DNA of 21,068 nucleotides, taken from an uncultured Eubacteriales bacterium (lineage in GTDB: Bacteria; Bacillota; Clostridia; Oscillospirales; CAG-272). The DNA lies in assembly GCA_900552255.1 (NCBI GenBank), contig URZF01000008.1, positions 1-21,068 on the forward strand, read 5' to 3'. Made by a program: the position numbers and the translations under genes. The notes under the pieces were generated by a model. It had not been told where the DNA came from and searched no databases. It saw only the letters and a list, made by a program, of their open reading frames with translations. Every line of letters begins with the position of its first letter. The stretch's first letter is position 1. Shown in pieces: positions 7,507-15,475 of the stretch.

Positions 7507-8267
7507 AACGCAAGTATCCTTTCCGCCGCCGTCACCGAAAGGCAGACGGCAAGCTCCGAAATCTGCAAAAACCATCCGGCAAGATCTCCCGTAAACCCGC
7601 CGAACTGCCGGTATGACTTCACCCGGTAATAAAGAAACGAAAGTCCCGCCGCCGCGATGCCAACGGCGCCGCACACGGGATTTTGCCACACCATGAGCGC
7701 GCCCGCGGCGAGAATCCAAAAAATCATGGCGATCGTAACCGCCTTTCGGTTCGCGTTTTTCTTCTCATGCGCGCCCATGCCGTCCTCCTTGGCGGAGCGG
7801 AAATTCACCACGGCCAAGGCGCTGAGAGCGCGGGACAGCACAAAACCCGGCAGAATCACGTAAAACGCCGCGTCAAGCTCGGTCAGCGCGCCGAAATACA
7901 GAAAATACCAAAGTCCGCAGTAGATGACCGCGAACGCGCCGGCGTTCGGATCCTTTAAAATTTGGAGCTTTTTCTCCCGGGAGGCAAACGAGGAGAGCGC
8001 GTCCACCGTGTCGCAGTAGCCGTCGAGATGAATGCCGCCCGTGACGAGCACCGGCACGGCGAGAAGCAGCGCCGCCCGAAGCACGGTCCCTATCGAAAGC
8101 CATGCGCAAAGGGCGTGGATGAGCAACATCAGCGCGCCGACGGCGGCGCCGACAAGCGGAAAAAAGCACAGCGAATACTTTGTGTTTTTCTCGCTGTAAT
8201 CGATCCGCGGCATCGGGATCCGCGAGAATGTGGCAAACGCCGTGATCATATTGTAAATCAAAAACAT
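7503..8267 (-). CDS. cobS: Adenosylcobinamide-GDP ribazoletransferase (cobalamin synthase)
   Basis: This membrane enzyme joins adenosylcobinamide-GDP to alpha-ribazole (or its phosphate), the final assembly step. The 254-residue length is typical. It carries the CobS signature GGIHLDGYCDTVDAL (77-91), with Asp82, Asp86 and Asp89 expected to bind metal, and a C-terminal FGGFTGDLAGWF motif that matches the conserved G-x-TGD-x-x-G pattern. Several hydrophobic helices are evident (about 33-58, 61-78, 112-150 and 175-210). ATG at 8267 overlaps the cobU stop by ten bases and follows a GGGAGGG site. An internal ATG at residue 7 is a weaker alternative. The neighbours supply both substrates (cobU and cobT). 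Confidence 0.95.
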   Translation of the reverse strand: MFLIYNMITAFATFSRIPMPRIDYSEKNTKYSLCFFPLVGAAVGALMLLIHALCAWLSIGTVLRAALLLAVPVLVTGGIHLDGYCDTVDALSSFASREKKLQILKDPNAGAFAVIYCGLWYFLYFGALTELDAAFYVILPGFVLSRALSALAVVNFRSAKEDGMGAHEKKNANRKAVTIAMIFWILAAGALMVWQNPVCGAVGIAAAGLSFLYYRVKSYRQFGGFTGDLAGWFLQISELAVCLSVTAAERILAL

Positions 8268-8803
8268 GCCGCAGGCCCTCCCTTTTTGGGCAGCGCGATT
8301 CCCGCGACTACCTCGATTGCCTCGTCCGCCATATCGGCAAGCGCCGCGTTGATCATGCCGAGACGCTCGATATAAAGCATCGTGGAGGCGTCATAGCGCA
8401 TGCCGTCTGAAAACACCTCGTTTGTCACAATCACAAGATTCGCGCCCGTGCACATCAAACACCGAATCCCGTCTATAATGGCGCGGACGCAGGCGTCCCC
8501 TGTGCCGGCGGGCTCGTACATTTCATTGGCGAGCAGATTGGAAAGACATTCGACAAGCACCGTGTCGCCCGCCGTAGCGGAAAGCGAAGCGATACGGAGC
8601 GGAACTTCCACCGTGGCAAAGCCCTTGCCCTCCCGCATTTTCCGGTGCCGCTCGACGCGCCGCCGGCTTTCCTCGTCGTAAACCATCATCGTAGCGGCAT
8701 AATAGAGCGCGCCGCCGCTTTCCGTATGCAGACGGACGGCGCGCCCCTCCGCGTATCCGCTCTTTCCGCTTCCACTGCCCCCGGAAATCAAAATCATGCT
8801 CAT
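8258..8803 (-). CDS. cobU: Adenosylcobinamide kinase / guanylyltransferase (CobU), diverged C-terminus
   Basis: CobU phosphorylates adenosylcobinamide and then adds GMP to form adenosylcobinamide-GDP. This 181-residue copy has a full P-loop GGSGSGKS (8-15), the region around His53 (ERHRKMREGKGF) that carries the guanylylated His in the Salmonella enzyme, and the LVECLSNLLAN segment (83-93). The usual NEVGxGIVP motif is present only as NEV (128-130), followed by an unrelated FSDGMRYD stretch. The end reads VVAGIALPKKG where classical CobU has a GIG-x-K-like end. The missing motif is exactly what the short paralogue at 7165-7506 keeps. The ATG at 8803 overlaps the cobT stop by four bases; a second ATG at 8797 is possible. 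Confidence 0.9.
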   Translation of the reverse strand: MSMILISGGSGSGKSGYAEGRAVRLHTESGGALYYAATMMVYDEESRRRVERHRKMREGKGFATVEVPLRIASLSATAGDTVLVECLSNLLANEMYEPAGTGDACVRAIIDGIRCLMCTGANLVIVTNEVFSDGMRYDASTMLYIERLGMINAALADMADEAIEVVAGIALPKKGGPAACF

Positions 8804-9849
8804 AGCGGCTTATATTCCTCGATTCCCGTCTCGCCGAAGGTCGGCATATCGAAGTATACGTGAAGCGCCATATCGATAAGCGGCATGACGGACACCGCTC
8901 CCGTTCCCTCTCCGAGCGCCATGCCGATATCGAGAAGCGGGACAAGTCCCAGCTCCGCCGTCACGGACGCCGCCGCGGGCTCCGCGGAAAGGTGGGAGGC
9001 GATCATGTAGTCCGCACAAGCGGGACAAAGCCGCTTCGCCAGCAGAGCCGAAACAGAGGAGATCAGTCCGTCGATGACGACCGGAATCCCCGACAGCGCC
9101 CCGCCGAGAAAAAGACCGCACATGCCGGCGATATCGAATCCGCCGACCTTGGACAGCACATCCAGCGGATCATTCGGATCCGGCGCGTTGCAGGCGAGCG
9201 CGTCCTCGATGACGCGGATTTTATTTTGAAGCTGTAAAGAGGACAGTCCCGCGCCCCGTCCCGTCATTTCTGCCGGCGCGCGCCTCAGCAAAGCGGACGC
9301 CACCGCACTCGACGAGGTGGTATTGCCGATCCCCATCTCTCCCGCAGAAAGCATGGAAAAGCCCTTTTGGGCGAGCTCTCGTGCGATGTTCACGCCGTGC
9401 ATCACGGCGGTCTGCGCCTCCTCTTTGGTCATCGCAGGACCGCGGCGGAAATTTTTCGTCCCATACGCGACCTTACAGCTCCTGACGCCCGGAACGTCGG
9501 CCAGCATACCGATATCGACCGCAAGCACCTCGGCGCCCGCGACGCCCGCCATACAGCAGACGCTCGCTTTCCCCCGCAGGATATTGCCCGCCACGACCGC
9601 CGTCACGTCGCTGCCCGTCTGCGTCACGCCCTCTGCGACGATGCCGTTGTCCGCGCACATGACGACCGCACATTTCCGATAATCGCGCCGCAGCTCCGCC
9701 ATCCCGGCAAGACGCACAAGCACGTCCTCGAGCCTGCCCAGCGCCTTCAAGGGCTTGGCAATATGATCGAGATGCACCCGCGCCGCCCGCATCCGCTCCT
9801 CGGACGCGGGTCTTATTGCTTCACATATGCTTTCAAGTTCTGTTTTCAT
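8800..9849 (-). CDS. cobT: Nicotinate-nucleotide:dimethylbenzimidazole phosphoribosyltransferase
   Basis: CobT transfers ribose phosphate from nicotinate mononucleotide to the lower-ligand base, giving alpha-ribazole phosphate. The 349-residue length matches the family. The catalytic Glu314 lies in LGEGTGA near the C-terminus, matching the essential Glu of the Salmonella enzyme. Other landmarks are KPLKALGRLE (32-41), CADNGIVAEGVTQ (65-77), GEMGIGNTTSSSA (170-182), GRGAGL (197-202) and SHLSAEPAA (285-293). Two consecutive ATGs exist at 9852 and 9849. The second is chosen for its seven-base spacing from GGAG; both overlap the end of the CbiJET fusion. The lower ligand actually used cannot be read from the sequence. 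No bza or bluB gene is seen here. Confidence 0.96.
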   Translation of the reverse strand: MKTELESICEAIRPASEERMRAARVHLDHIAKPLKALGRLEDVLVRLAGMAELRRDYRKCAVVMCADNGIVAEGVTQTGSDVTAVVAGNILRGKASVCCMAGVAGAEVLAVDIGMLADVPGVRSCKVAYGTKNFRRGPAMTKEEAQTAVMHGVNIARELAQKGFSMLSAGEMGIGNTTSSSAVASALLRRAPAEMTGRGAGLSSLQLQNKIRVIEDALACNAPDPNDPLDVLSKVGGFDIAGMCGLFLGGALSGIPVVIDGLISSVSALLAKRLCPACADYMIASHLSAEPAAASVTAELGLVPLLDIGMALGEGTGAVSVMPLIDMALHVYFDMPTFGETGIEEYKPL

Positions 9850-11806
9850 CATTCTTCTCCGCAGTAAAAAGATAAACGGGATTCTGCGCCTGCATAAGCC
9901 GGTACCCGCCGAGCTTTTTCGCCCTTGATACGTTGACCGCAACGGCCTCGTAATCCATAAAGCCGAGCGCGGCAAGACCCGCCGACGCCTCGCCGACGGT
10001 TTCCAGCGTCACGGCGCTTATCACGATGCGCGCCGACGGATTTTTGGCGCAGACCGCCGCAAGGATCTCCCGCAGATTTCCCGAGCTGCCGCCGACAAAG
10101 ACATGCGTCGGCGCGGGAAGCGCCCCCATCGCCTCCGGCGCCGTTCCCTCCACCGGAATCAGGTTGGGAACGCCGAATTTTTCCGCATTTTTCCGGATAA
10201 GCGTCACCGCTTCCGGATTTTTCTCGACGGCATATACCGTCCCGTCGCAGGCGGACAGCGCACATTCCACCGAAACGGAGCCGGTCCCCGCCCCGATGTC
10301 GTATACGACCGAACCGCGCGAGAGCGCAAGCTTCGAGAGGATCAGCGCCCGCACCTCGCTTTTTGTCATCGGCACGTCGCCGCGCAGAAACGTCTCGTCG
10401 GGCAGTCCCGTCCGGACTCCCGTCACAGGACGCTCGTTTTCGACCAGCATACAGGAGAGCGGATCAAACGAGGCTTCCCGCAGGGACGCCGCCGTTCCCG
10501 CGGTGAGTTTTTCATCCTCGTAAGAAAGTCTTTCCCCTACGGTCACGGAAACCTCTCCAAGCCCGCAGCGGCACAGCGCATCGCAGATGCCGGACGGCGT
10601 ATACGCTCCCCCGGTCAGGAGGAACACCTTTGCCGAAGCCCTCACCCGCGCCGCGATATTGCAGGCGCGCGCGTGCATACTGACAAGCGCCCAATCCTCC
10701 CACGGCACGCCGAGCCTTGCCGCAAAATAAACCGCCGAGCCGATGCCCGGGATCAGTCCGACATCGTATGCCGAGAGCATAGCACAAAGCTTTTTCGCAC
10801 CGCTGTAAAAGCCGACGTCCCCCGTCATCACGACGCAGACGCGCGGGGAGGCTTCCGCGTCTATTAAGGCTTTGATTTTTTCCGGCATAATTTCCGACAC
10901 ATACCGCTTTTCGGGATACCGCGCTTTCAGGGAATCGACAAGCCTTGGCGCGCCGATGATAAGGCGCGCGCCCCGCAGCGCCGCGGCCGCTTCCCCCGTG
11001 AGAAGCGACAACGCCCCGCAGCCGCAGCCGACGATATCGACATGCCGCACGGACGAAAGCCCGAGCTTCTCCGAAAGCATCCGGACGGCCTCATCATAGG
11101 AGACGCCCTCGTCGGCGGGCGCGCCGATGACGACGACATCCATGCCGAGCTCTCCCGCAGCCGCAAGCTTCTCGTCAAAGCCGCCGGCCCTGCCGGACTG
11201 CTTGGTGACAAGCCACTGCGCCTTCGCCCATCGGAAATTCGCAAGATTGGTCTCCGCAGAGAACGGTCCCTGCGCCGCGATGATGTGCGAGGGCGGGATA
11301 TTCTCCCTCTCACACGCCTCAATCGAGGCGACGGACGGCAAAACGCGCACGAACAGCCGCTCCCGCGGGATGGGCGCAAACGCCGGAAGCTCCTTCATAC
11401 CGGTCGAAACAAAAACATTTCCGGATTTATCCGCAAGATAGTCCGCCGCCTCCGCGGCAGAGGATACATATACGCAGCCGGAGACCTCCCCGCCGAGCGA
11501 GCGAGCAACCCGGAGATATTCGCAGCCGCAGACAGCCGCCGCGCGCCTAATGTTGGCGGAGACCTCCTTCGCATAAGGATGCGTCGCGTCCGCAACAAGA
11601 TCAAAGGCTTCCTCTTCAAACAGGGCTTCCATCGCCGCCTCGGCAAGCCGTCCCGCGCGGATATCGGCGCCCTTCAAACCGTCGAGCAGGATCTCCCCGT
11701 ATTCGGTTGCCACGCAGACGGTGAGCGCGCACCTGCCCGCAAGGAAAAAGGCAAGCTCTCTTCCCTCCGTCGTTCCGGCAAACAAGCAAATTTTCTTTTC
11801 AGACAT
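9833..11806 (-). CDS. cbiJET: CbiJ-CbiE-CbiT triple fusion: precorrin/cobalt-precorrin-6A reductase and 6B C5,15-methyltransferase/C12-decarboxylase
   Basis: One 657-residue protein carries three enzymes. Residues 1-248 are CbiJ, the cobalt-precorrin-6A reductase (FAGTTEGREL at 9-18, DATHPYA at 73-79). Residues 254-455 are CbiE, the C5-methyltransferase of the tetrapyrrole methylase fold (VGCGCGALSLLT at 259-270, GDVGFYSGAKKL at 329-340, PGIGSA at 353-358). Residues 470-650 are CbiT, the C15-methyltransferase/decarboxylase (DIGAGTGSVSVE at 503-514, a SAM-binding motif; VFVGGSSGNL at 569-578). CbiE-CbiT fusions are well known as CobL, while adding CbiJ at the front is less usual. There is no stop or frameshift at either junction. 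ATG at 11806 overlaps the cbiH stop by eight bases and follows GAGGGG. Confidence 0.95.
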   Translation of the reverse strand: MSEKKICLFAGTTEGRELAFFLAGRCALTVCVATEYGEILLDGLKGADIRAGRLAEAAMEALFEEEAFDLVADATHPYAKEVSANIRRAAAVCGCEYLRVARSLGGEVSGCVYVSSAAEAADYLADKSGNVFVSTGMKELPAFAPIPRERLFVRVLPSVASIEACERENIPPSHIIAAQGPFSAETNLANFRWAKAQWLVTKQSGRAGGFDEKLAAAGELGMDVVVIGAPADEGVSYDEAVRMLSEKLGLSSVRHVDIVGCGCGALSLLTGEAAAALRGARLIIGAPRLVDSLKARYPEKRYVSEIMPEKIKALIDAEASPRVCVVMTGDVGFYSGAKKLCAMLSAYDVGLIPGIGSAVYFAARLGVPWEDWALVSMHARACNIAARVRASAKVFLLTGGAYTPSGICDALCRCGLGEVSVTVGERLSYEDEKLTAGTAASLREASFDPLSCMLVENERPVTGVRTGLPDETFLRGDVPMTKSEVRALILSKLALSRGSVVYDIGAGTGSVSVECALSACDGTVYAVEKNPEAVTLIRKNAEKFGVPNLIPVEGTAPEAMGALPAPTHVFVGGSSGNLREILAAVCAKNPSARIVISAVTLETVGEASAGLAALGFMDYEAVAVNVSRAKKLGGYRLMQAQNPVYLFTAEKNDENRT

Positions 11807-12527
11807 CGCGGTATCCCCTCGGCGTGATCATTTTTCCGTTTATAATTTTCGTGCTGCGGTTTCCGACAAAGACCGTCGTAAACATATCCGCCTCATAAGA
11901 AACGAGCGCGCGCAGCGTCATGAGCTCGTGGCTTTCACCATCCCGGCTGACGTTCCGCACGACGCCGCATACCGTCTCGGGCGGCTTGTGCTCCATCAGG
12001 ATTTCGGCGGCGCGCGCAAGATAATCCGAACGCTTTTTGCTGCGCGGATTGTAAATGACGACGCACAGATCCGATTCCGCCGCGGCGCGCAGCCTCGCTT
12101 CGATCACCTCCCACGGCGTGAGCAGGTCGCTGAGGCTGATGACCGCAAAATCATGCGTCAGCGGCGCGCCGAGCAAGGCAGCGCCCGAGCATGCGGCCGT
12201 AACGCCGGGGATGACGACAATTTCCGGCGCGTCTTCCCCCGCGACCTCGTAAATCGGGGAGGCCATGCCGTAAACGCCCGCGTCGCCGGAGCAGATCATC
12301 GCGGTCGGTCTGCCGGATTTTGCCGACTCGACGGCTATGCGGCAGCGCTCCACCTCCTGCATCATCGGCGTCGCGATATATTCCTTATCCGGAAAATACG
12401 GCCGGATAAGCTTCACATATTCGGTATAGCCGCAGATCACCTCGGCACTCTCCAAGGCGCGCACCGCGCCCACCGTCAGCATATCGTAGCTCCCGGCGCC
12501 GATTCCGACAACATATAATTTACACAA
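11799..12527 (-). CDS. cbiH: Cobalt-precorrin-3B C17-methyltransferase (CbiH/CobJ)
   Basis: This SAM-dependent enzyme methylates C17 and drives ring contraction in the anaerobic route. The 242 residues show the tetrapyrrole methylase fold: VVGIGAGSYDMLT (6-18), CSGDAGVYGMA (79-89), then the C17-specific IPGVTAACSGAALLGAPLTHD and SLSDLLTPW segments, YNPRS and a VFVGN end region. The start codon is TTG at 12527. It is fixed by GGAGG at 12535-12539, seven bases upstream, and there is no in-frame ATG near the conserved N-terminus. It overlaps cbiG by eight bases. The name cobJ is used for the aerobic-pathway homologue; the companion cbiG and cbiD genes point to the anaerobic version. Confidence 0.95.
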   Translation of the reverse strand: MCKLYVVGIGAGSYDMLTVGAVRALESAEVICGYTEYVKLIRPYFPDKEYIATPMMQEVERCRIAVESAKSGRPTAMICSGDAGVYGMASPIYEVAGEDAPEIVVIPGVTAACSGAALLGAPLTHDFAVISLSDLLTPWEVIEARLRAAAESDLCVVIYNPRSKKRSDYLARAAEILMEHKPPETVCGVVRNVSRDGESHELMTLRALVSYEADMFTTVFVGNRSTKIINGKMITPRGYRDV

Positions 12528-13533
12528 AGGACAGCCTCCAATCCGATACCGACGCCGCTACCGTGACGCCGTTTTCCGCATATTTTGAAAGGATCAGCGT
12601 GCCGCCGCCCATCATGGCGGCGCGCTCGCATACGTTTCCGACGCCGACCGTCTTTTTCACAAAATCCGAATCCGAAAAGGTACCGGCGACGGCGGCCAGC
12701 GTCTCCGCCGAATAGAATGCAGAAGCAAGCTTCCATTCCTCGCAAAAGGCAAGCAGTCCCGCCTCGTCCCGCTTCACATCGATGGAAGCGACGCCGCACA
12801 CCGCCCTCCGGTCGATACCCGCGACGGCAAGCGCCGACGTCACCGTATCCCGAACCGCCTCCACCGGCACATCTCTGCGGCATCCGATGCCGAGCGTCAC
12901 ACAGCGCGGGATAAGATGAAGCGTTTCTGCAAACGGAGACGCCGTCCGAATGCCGATATAGATGCCGAGCGCGCCGGTCTCTCCAGCAGTCAGTCCCACG
13001 GGAAGCACAGCCGGCAGCGGCTTCTCCGCCGTCACCGGCACATCGCCCGCAAGGATCGCCGCAGAAATGTCCTTTGCCGTTTTCATCGACGAAATGGCAA
13101 ATCCGTGCTCCGCCGCCCATGCGTCCACGGAAAATCTTCCGGAGACATCGGTCGCCGTCGTGATCACCGGCGTCGCGCCAAGCCTTGCCGCAAGGTCGCG
13201 CGCCATGCGGTTGGCGCCGCCGATATGCCCGGAGAGAATCGGAATGACAAAGGTTCCCGCGTCGTCCAGCACGAGCACGGCGGGATCCGTCGTCTTGCTT
13301 TTGATATGTGGCGCGATGTCGCGCACGGCGATGCCGCAGGCGCCGATGAAAATAAGAAGTCCCGCCTCACGGAAAAGCGCCTCCATATCCGCGCACACGC
13401 TTTTATGCGCGGTAAAGCCGTGCGGCGCCGCGAATTTCTCGACGGAATGGATCTCGCTGTTTTCATAGTAACCGGAGATGCGCAGGGCGAGCGCCGAGCC
13501 CCTCTCCGAAAACGCAAAAATATTGGTTTTCAC
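12520..13533 (-). CDS. cbiG: Cobalt-precorrin-5A hydrolase (CbiG)
   Basis: CbiG opens the delta-lactone of cobalt-precorrin-5A and releases the two-carbon fragment as acetaldehyde. It is a marker of the anaerobic pathway. The 337 residues show an N-terminal region with IFIGACGIAVRDIAPHI (61-77), DPAVLVLDDAG (83-93) and LSGHIGGANRMA (100-111), a variable middle, and a C-terminal CbiG domain starting near TLGIGCRRDVP (213-223). A GTG start at 13533 is supported by GGGAGG at 13541-13546 with seven-base spacing. It overlaps the cbiF stop by four bases (GTGA). No separate methyltransferase is fused to it, unlike the CbiG/CbiH fusions of some lineages. Confidence 0.95.
   Translation of the reverse strand: MKTNIFAFSERGSALALRISGYYENSEIHSVEKFAAPHGFTAHKSVCADMEALFREAGLLIFIGACGIAVRDIAPHIKSKTTDPAVLVLDDAGTFVIPILSGHIGGANRMARDLAARLGATPVITTATDVSGRFSVDAWAAEHGFAISSMKTAKDISAAILAGDVPVTAEKPLPAVLPVGLTAGETGALGIYIGIRTASPFAETLHLIPRCVTLGIGCRRDVPVEAVRDTVTSALAVAGIDRRAVCGVASIDVKRDEAGLLAFCEEWKLASAFYSAETLAAVAGTFSDSDFVKKTVGVGNVCERAAMMGGGTLILSKYAENGVTVAASVSDWRLSFV
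12535..12539 (-). promoter_or_regulatory. Ribosome site that fixes the TTG start of cbiH
   Basis: GGAGG lies seven bases upstream of the TTG at 12525-12527 and inside the 3' end of cbiG. No other in-frame start is close enough to keep the conserved methylase N-terminus. Confidence 0.7.
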
Positions 13534-14285
13534 CGCTCCGCCTCCCGAAAGCCGGTCGAAAAATCCGGACGATAAAGATACGAACGGTCAAAGGCTTCGT
13601 CCAAAAAACCGCCGACGGTAATGAGCGCGGTATTCCGGATTCCGTTCGCCTGCGCCGTTTCGGCAAGCGTGCCCACCGTACAGCGCAGGATTTTTTCGTC
13701 CGGCCACGAGGCCTTGTATACGATCGCGGCGGACGCGTCGCTCTCATATCCGCCGGCAATAAGCTCCGCCGAAAGCTCCCGCAGAAGTCCCGTGCTGAGA
13801 AAAATCACCATCGTCGCCCCGTGCGCGGCAAAGGAACGAATCGATTCCCGTTCCGGCACCGGCGTGCGTCCCGCGATGCGCGTGATCACCACGCTTTGTG
13901 AAACGCCGGGCGGCGTATATTCCGCACGCAGCGCCGCCGCGGCGCCGCAGAACGAGCTGACGCCGGGACAAACATCGTATTCTATCCCCTCGCGGTCGAG
14001 AAATGCGAACTGTTCGCGCACCGCGCCGTAAAGCGAGGAATCCCCCGAGTGCAGACGGACGGTCACAAGCCCGTCCCGCTCGGCCGCAAGAATCGCCTCC
14101 TCCACCTGTTCGAGCGTCATTTTGGCGCTGTCATAAAAGCGGCAGTCGTCCTTTGCAAAGGAAAGCAGCTCGGGATTCACGAGCGAGCCGGCATAAATCA
14201 CGACGTCCGCCTCTTCGAGAAGCCGTTTCCCCCGTAATGTGATCAAATCGGCGGCGCCGCAGCCCGCTCCAACAAAATGTACCAT
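13530..14285 (-). CDS. cbiF: Cobalt-precorrin-4 C11-methyltransferase (CbiF/CobM)
   Basis: This SAM-dependent tetrapyrrole methylase methylates C11. The 251 residues are typical in length. Motifs include VHFVGAGCGAADLITLRG (2-19), VIYAGSLVNPELL (29-41), VRLHSGDSSLYGA (76-88) and CPGVSSFCGAAAALRAEYT (106-124), which distinguish it from the C17 and C20 enzymes; the later IFLSTG and YRPDF segments agree. The frame stays open well upstream of the ATG at 14285, overlapping cbiD out of frame, but that extension is not methylase-like. AGAGGAAG immediately precedes this ATG. The gap to the cbiD stop is 26 bases. Downstream, its stop overlaps the GTG of cbiG. Confidence 0.95.
   Translation of the reverse strand: MVHFVGAGCGAADLITLRGKRLLEEADVVIYAGSLVNPELLSFAKDDCRFYDSAKMTLEQVEEAILAAERDGLVTVRLHSGDSSLYGAVREQFAFLDREGIEYDVCPGVSSFCGAAAALRAEYTPPGVSQSVVITRIAGRTPVPERESIRSFAAHGATMVIFLSTGLLRELSAELIAGGYESDASAAIVYKASWPDEKILRCTVGTLAETAQANGIRNTALITVGGFLDEAFDRSYLYRPDFSTGFREAER
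13541..13546 (-). promoter_or_regulatory. Ribosome site for the GTG start of cbiG
   Basis: GGGAGG lies seven bases upstream of the GTG at 13531-13533, within the last codons of cbiF, and supports the GTG as start. Confidence 0.7.
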
Positions 14286-14311
14286 AACTTCCTCTTTCCG
14301 CACCGTTTCCG

Positions 14312-15475
14312 TCAAGGGGAAAGCGGCGCGCTCTCCTCTTCCTCTTTGAGCCTTTCCACAAGCAACCGCACATTCTGTGAACAGAACAAAAGTCCCGTTT
14401 TGCTCGAAAAAATCACAACGCCCGTTTCCGCTTTTCCATATGCTTTTGCCGCGACATGCTCCTCGATTTTGGCGCCGAGGCTTCGGATAACCGCCTTTTC
14501 CAGTCCCGCTTCCCTTACGATATCCAGCATATCGTCGGTCATCACGCTGTCCATCAGCCGGCACACGGTTTCGGTGTCCGCGCCGCCGAGCGCGGCATGC
14601 GCGGCGAACAGCTCCGCACGGCAGTCGCCGTAGCGCGAATGGGTATTCATCATGCCGCCCGCAAGCTTGACAAGCTTGCCGATATGCCCGACAAGCAGAA
14701 TCCCTCGGAAGCCCGTCTCCGCCGCATATTCAAGGGAATCTCCGATGAAATTGGAGCATTTCACGGCACTCTCCGCGTTCATTCCCATCGTTCCGGATAT
14801 AAAATCCGCCCCATAATTTCCTGGCGTGAGAAGCAGGTACTGCTTTCCCGCCGCGCGTCTCATATTCATTTCGATCCGAATGGTATCGACGACCGCGGCG
14901 TCGCTCATCGGCTCGACAATTCCGGTCGTCCCGAGAATGGAGATGCCGCCTACGATGCCGAGTCTGGGATTGAAGGTACGCGCGGCGATCTCCTCTCCGC
15001 CCGGCGCGGATAGGACAACGGAAAGTCCGCCCGTATAGCCGTATTCCGCCATCACGTCGAGCATTTCCCGCCGTATCATCGCGCGCGGGACGCTGTTGAC
15101 GGCAGCTTCCCCGGGCGGCTGGTCAAGCCCCGGCTTCGTCACCCTGCCGATCCCTTCGCCGCCGTCGATTCGCACCTCGGGCGCATCCGACGGAAAACGC
15201 GATACCTTCGCATAGATCCTGAGGCCGTTTGTCACGTCCGGGTCGTCGCCGCTGTCCTTTTTCACGGCGCAGCTCACAAATCCCGCGCCGAATTCGATTT
15301 CCTCCACGGCAAGCGTCAGTCCCACGCCCTTTGGCGTCAGAAGATAAACGCTCTCCGCCCGTTCGCCGGAAAAAAGCATCAAAGCCGCAGCCTTTGACGC
15401 GGCCGCGGCTGAAGAACCGGTCGTATATCCGCAGCGCAGCTTTTTCCCGTCCTTTGTGATAAAGCCGTCGTTCAT
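14312..15475 (-). CDS. cbiD: Cobalt-precorrin-5B C1-methyltransferase (CbiD)
   Basis: CbiD methylates C1 of cobalt-precorrin-5B and is unrelated in fold to the other corrin methylases. The 387 residues begin with the hallmark LRCGYTTGSSAAAASKAA (13-30). Further family segments are DDPDVTNG (77-84), GEGIGRVTKPGL (106-117), PGEAAVNSVPR (121-131), ILGTTGIVEPMSDAA, LTPGNYGADF and VGHIGKLVKLAGG. The C-terminal tail after about residue 375 is acidic and probably disordered. ATG at 15475 overlaps the cbiC stop by four bases; its ribosome site is weak, as expected for a coupled start. CbiD together with CbiG identifies the oxygen-independent pathway. Confidence 0.96.
   Translation of the reverse strand: MNDGFITKDGKKLRCGYTTGSSAAAASKAAALMLFSGERAESVYLLTPKGVGLTLAVEEIEFGAGFVSCAVKKDSGDDPDVTNGLRIYAKVSRFPSDAPEVRIDGGEGIGRVTKPGLDQPPGEAAVNSVPRAMIRREMLDVMAEYGYTGGLSVVLSAPGGEEIAARTFNPRLGIVGGISILGTTGIVEPMSDAAVVDTIRIEMNMRRAAGKQYLLLTPGNYGADFISGTMGMNAESAVKCSNFIGDSLEYAAETGFRGILLVGHIGKLVKLAGGMMNTHSRYGDCRAELFAAHAALGGADTETVCRLMDSVMTDDMLDIVREAGLEKAVIRSLGAKIEEHVAAKAYGKAETGVVIFSSKTGLLFCSQNVRLLVERLKEEEESAPLSP

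Noticed and set aside
7507..7719. Upstream extension of the short CobU paralogue, which could have supplied a longer protein
   Set aside because: It overlaps cobS and bears no CobU similarity. The P-loop strand begins exactly at the ATG at 7506, so the gene is genuinely short.
14286..14564. Extended N-terminus of cbiF
   Set aside because: The 93 additional codons overlap cbiD and are not methylase-like. The conserved VHFVGAGCG start follows the ATG at 14285 with a good ribosome site.
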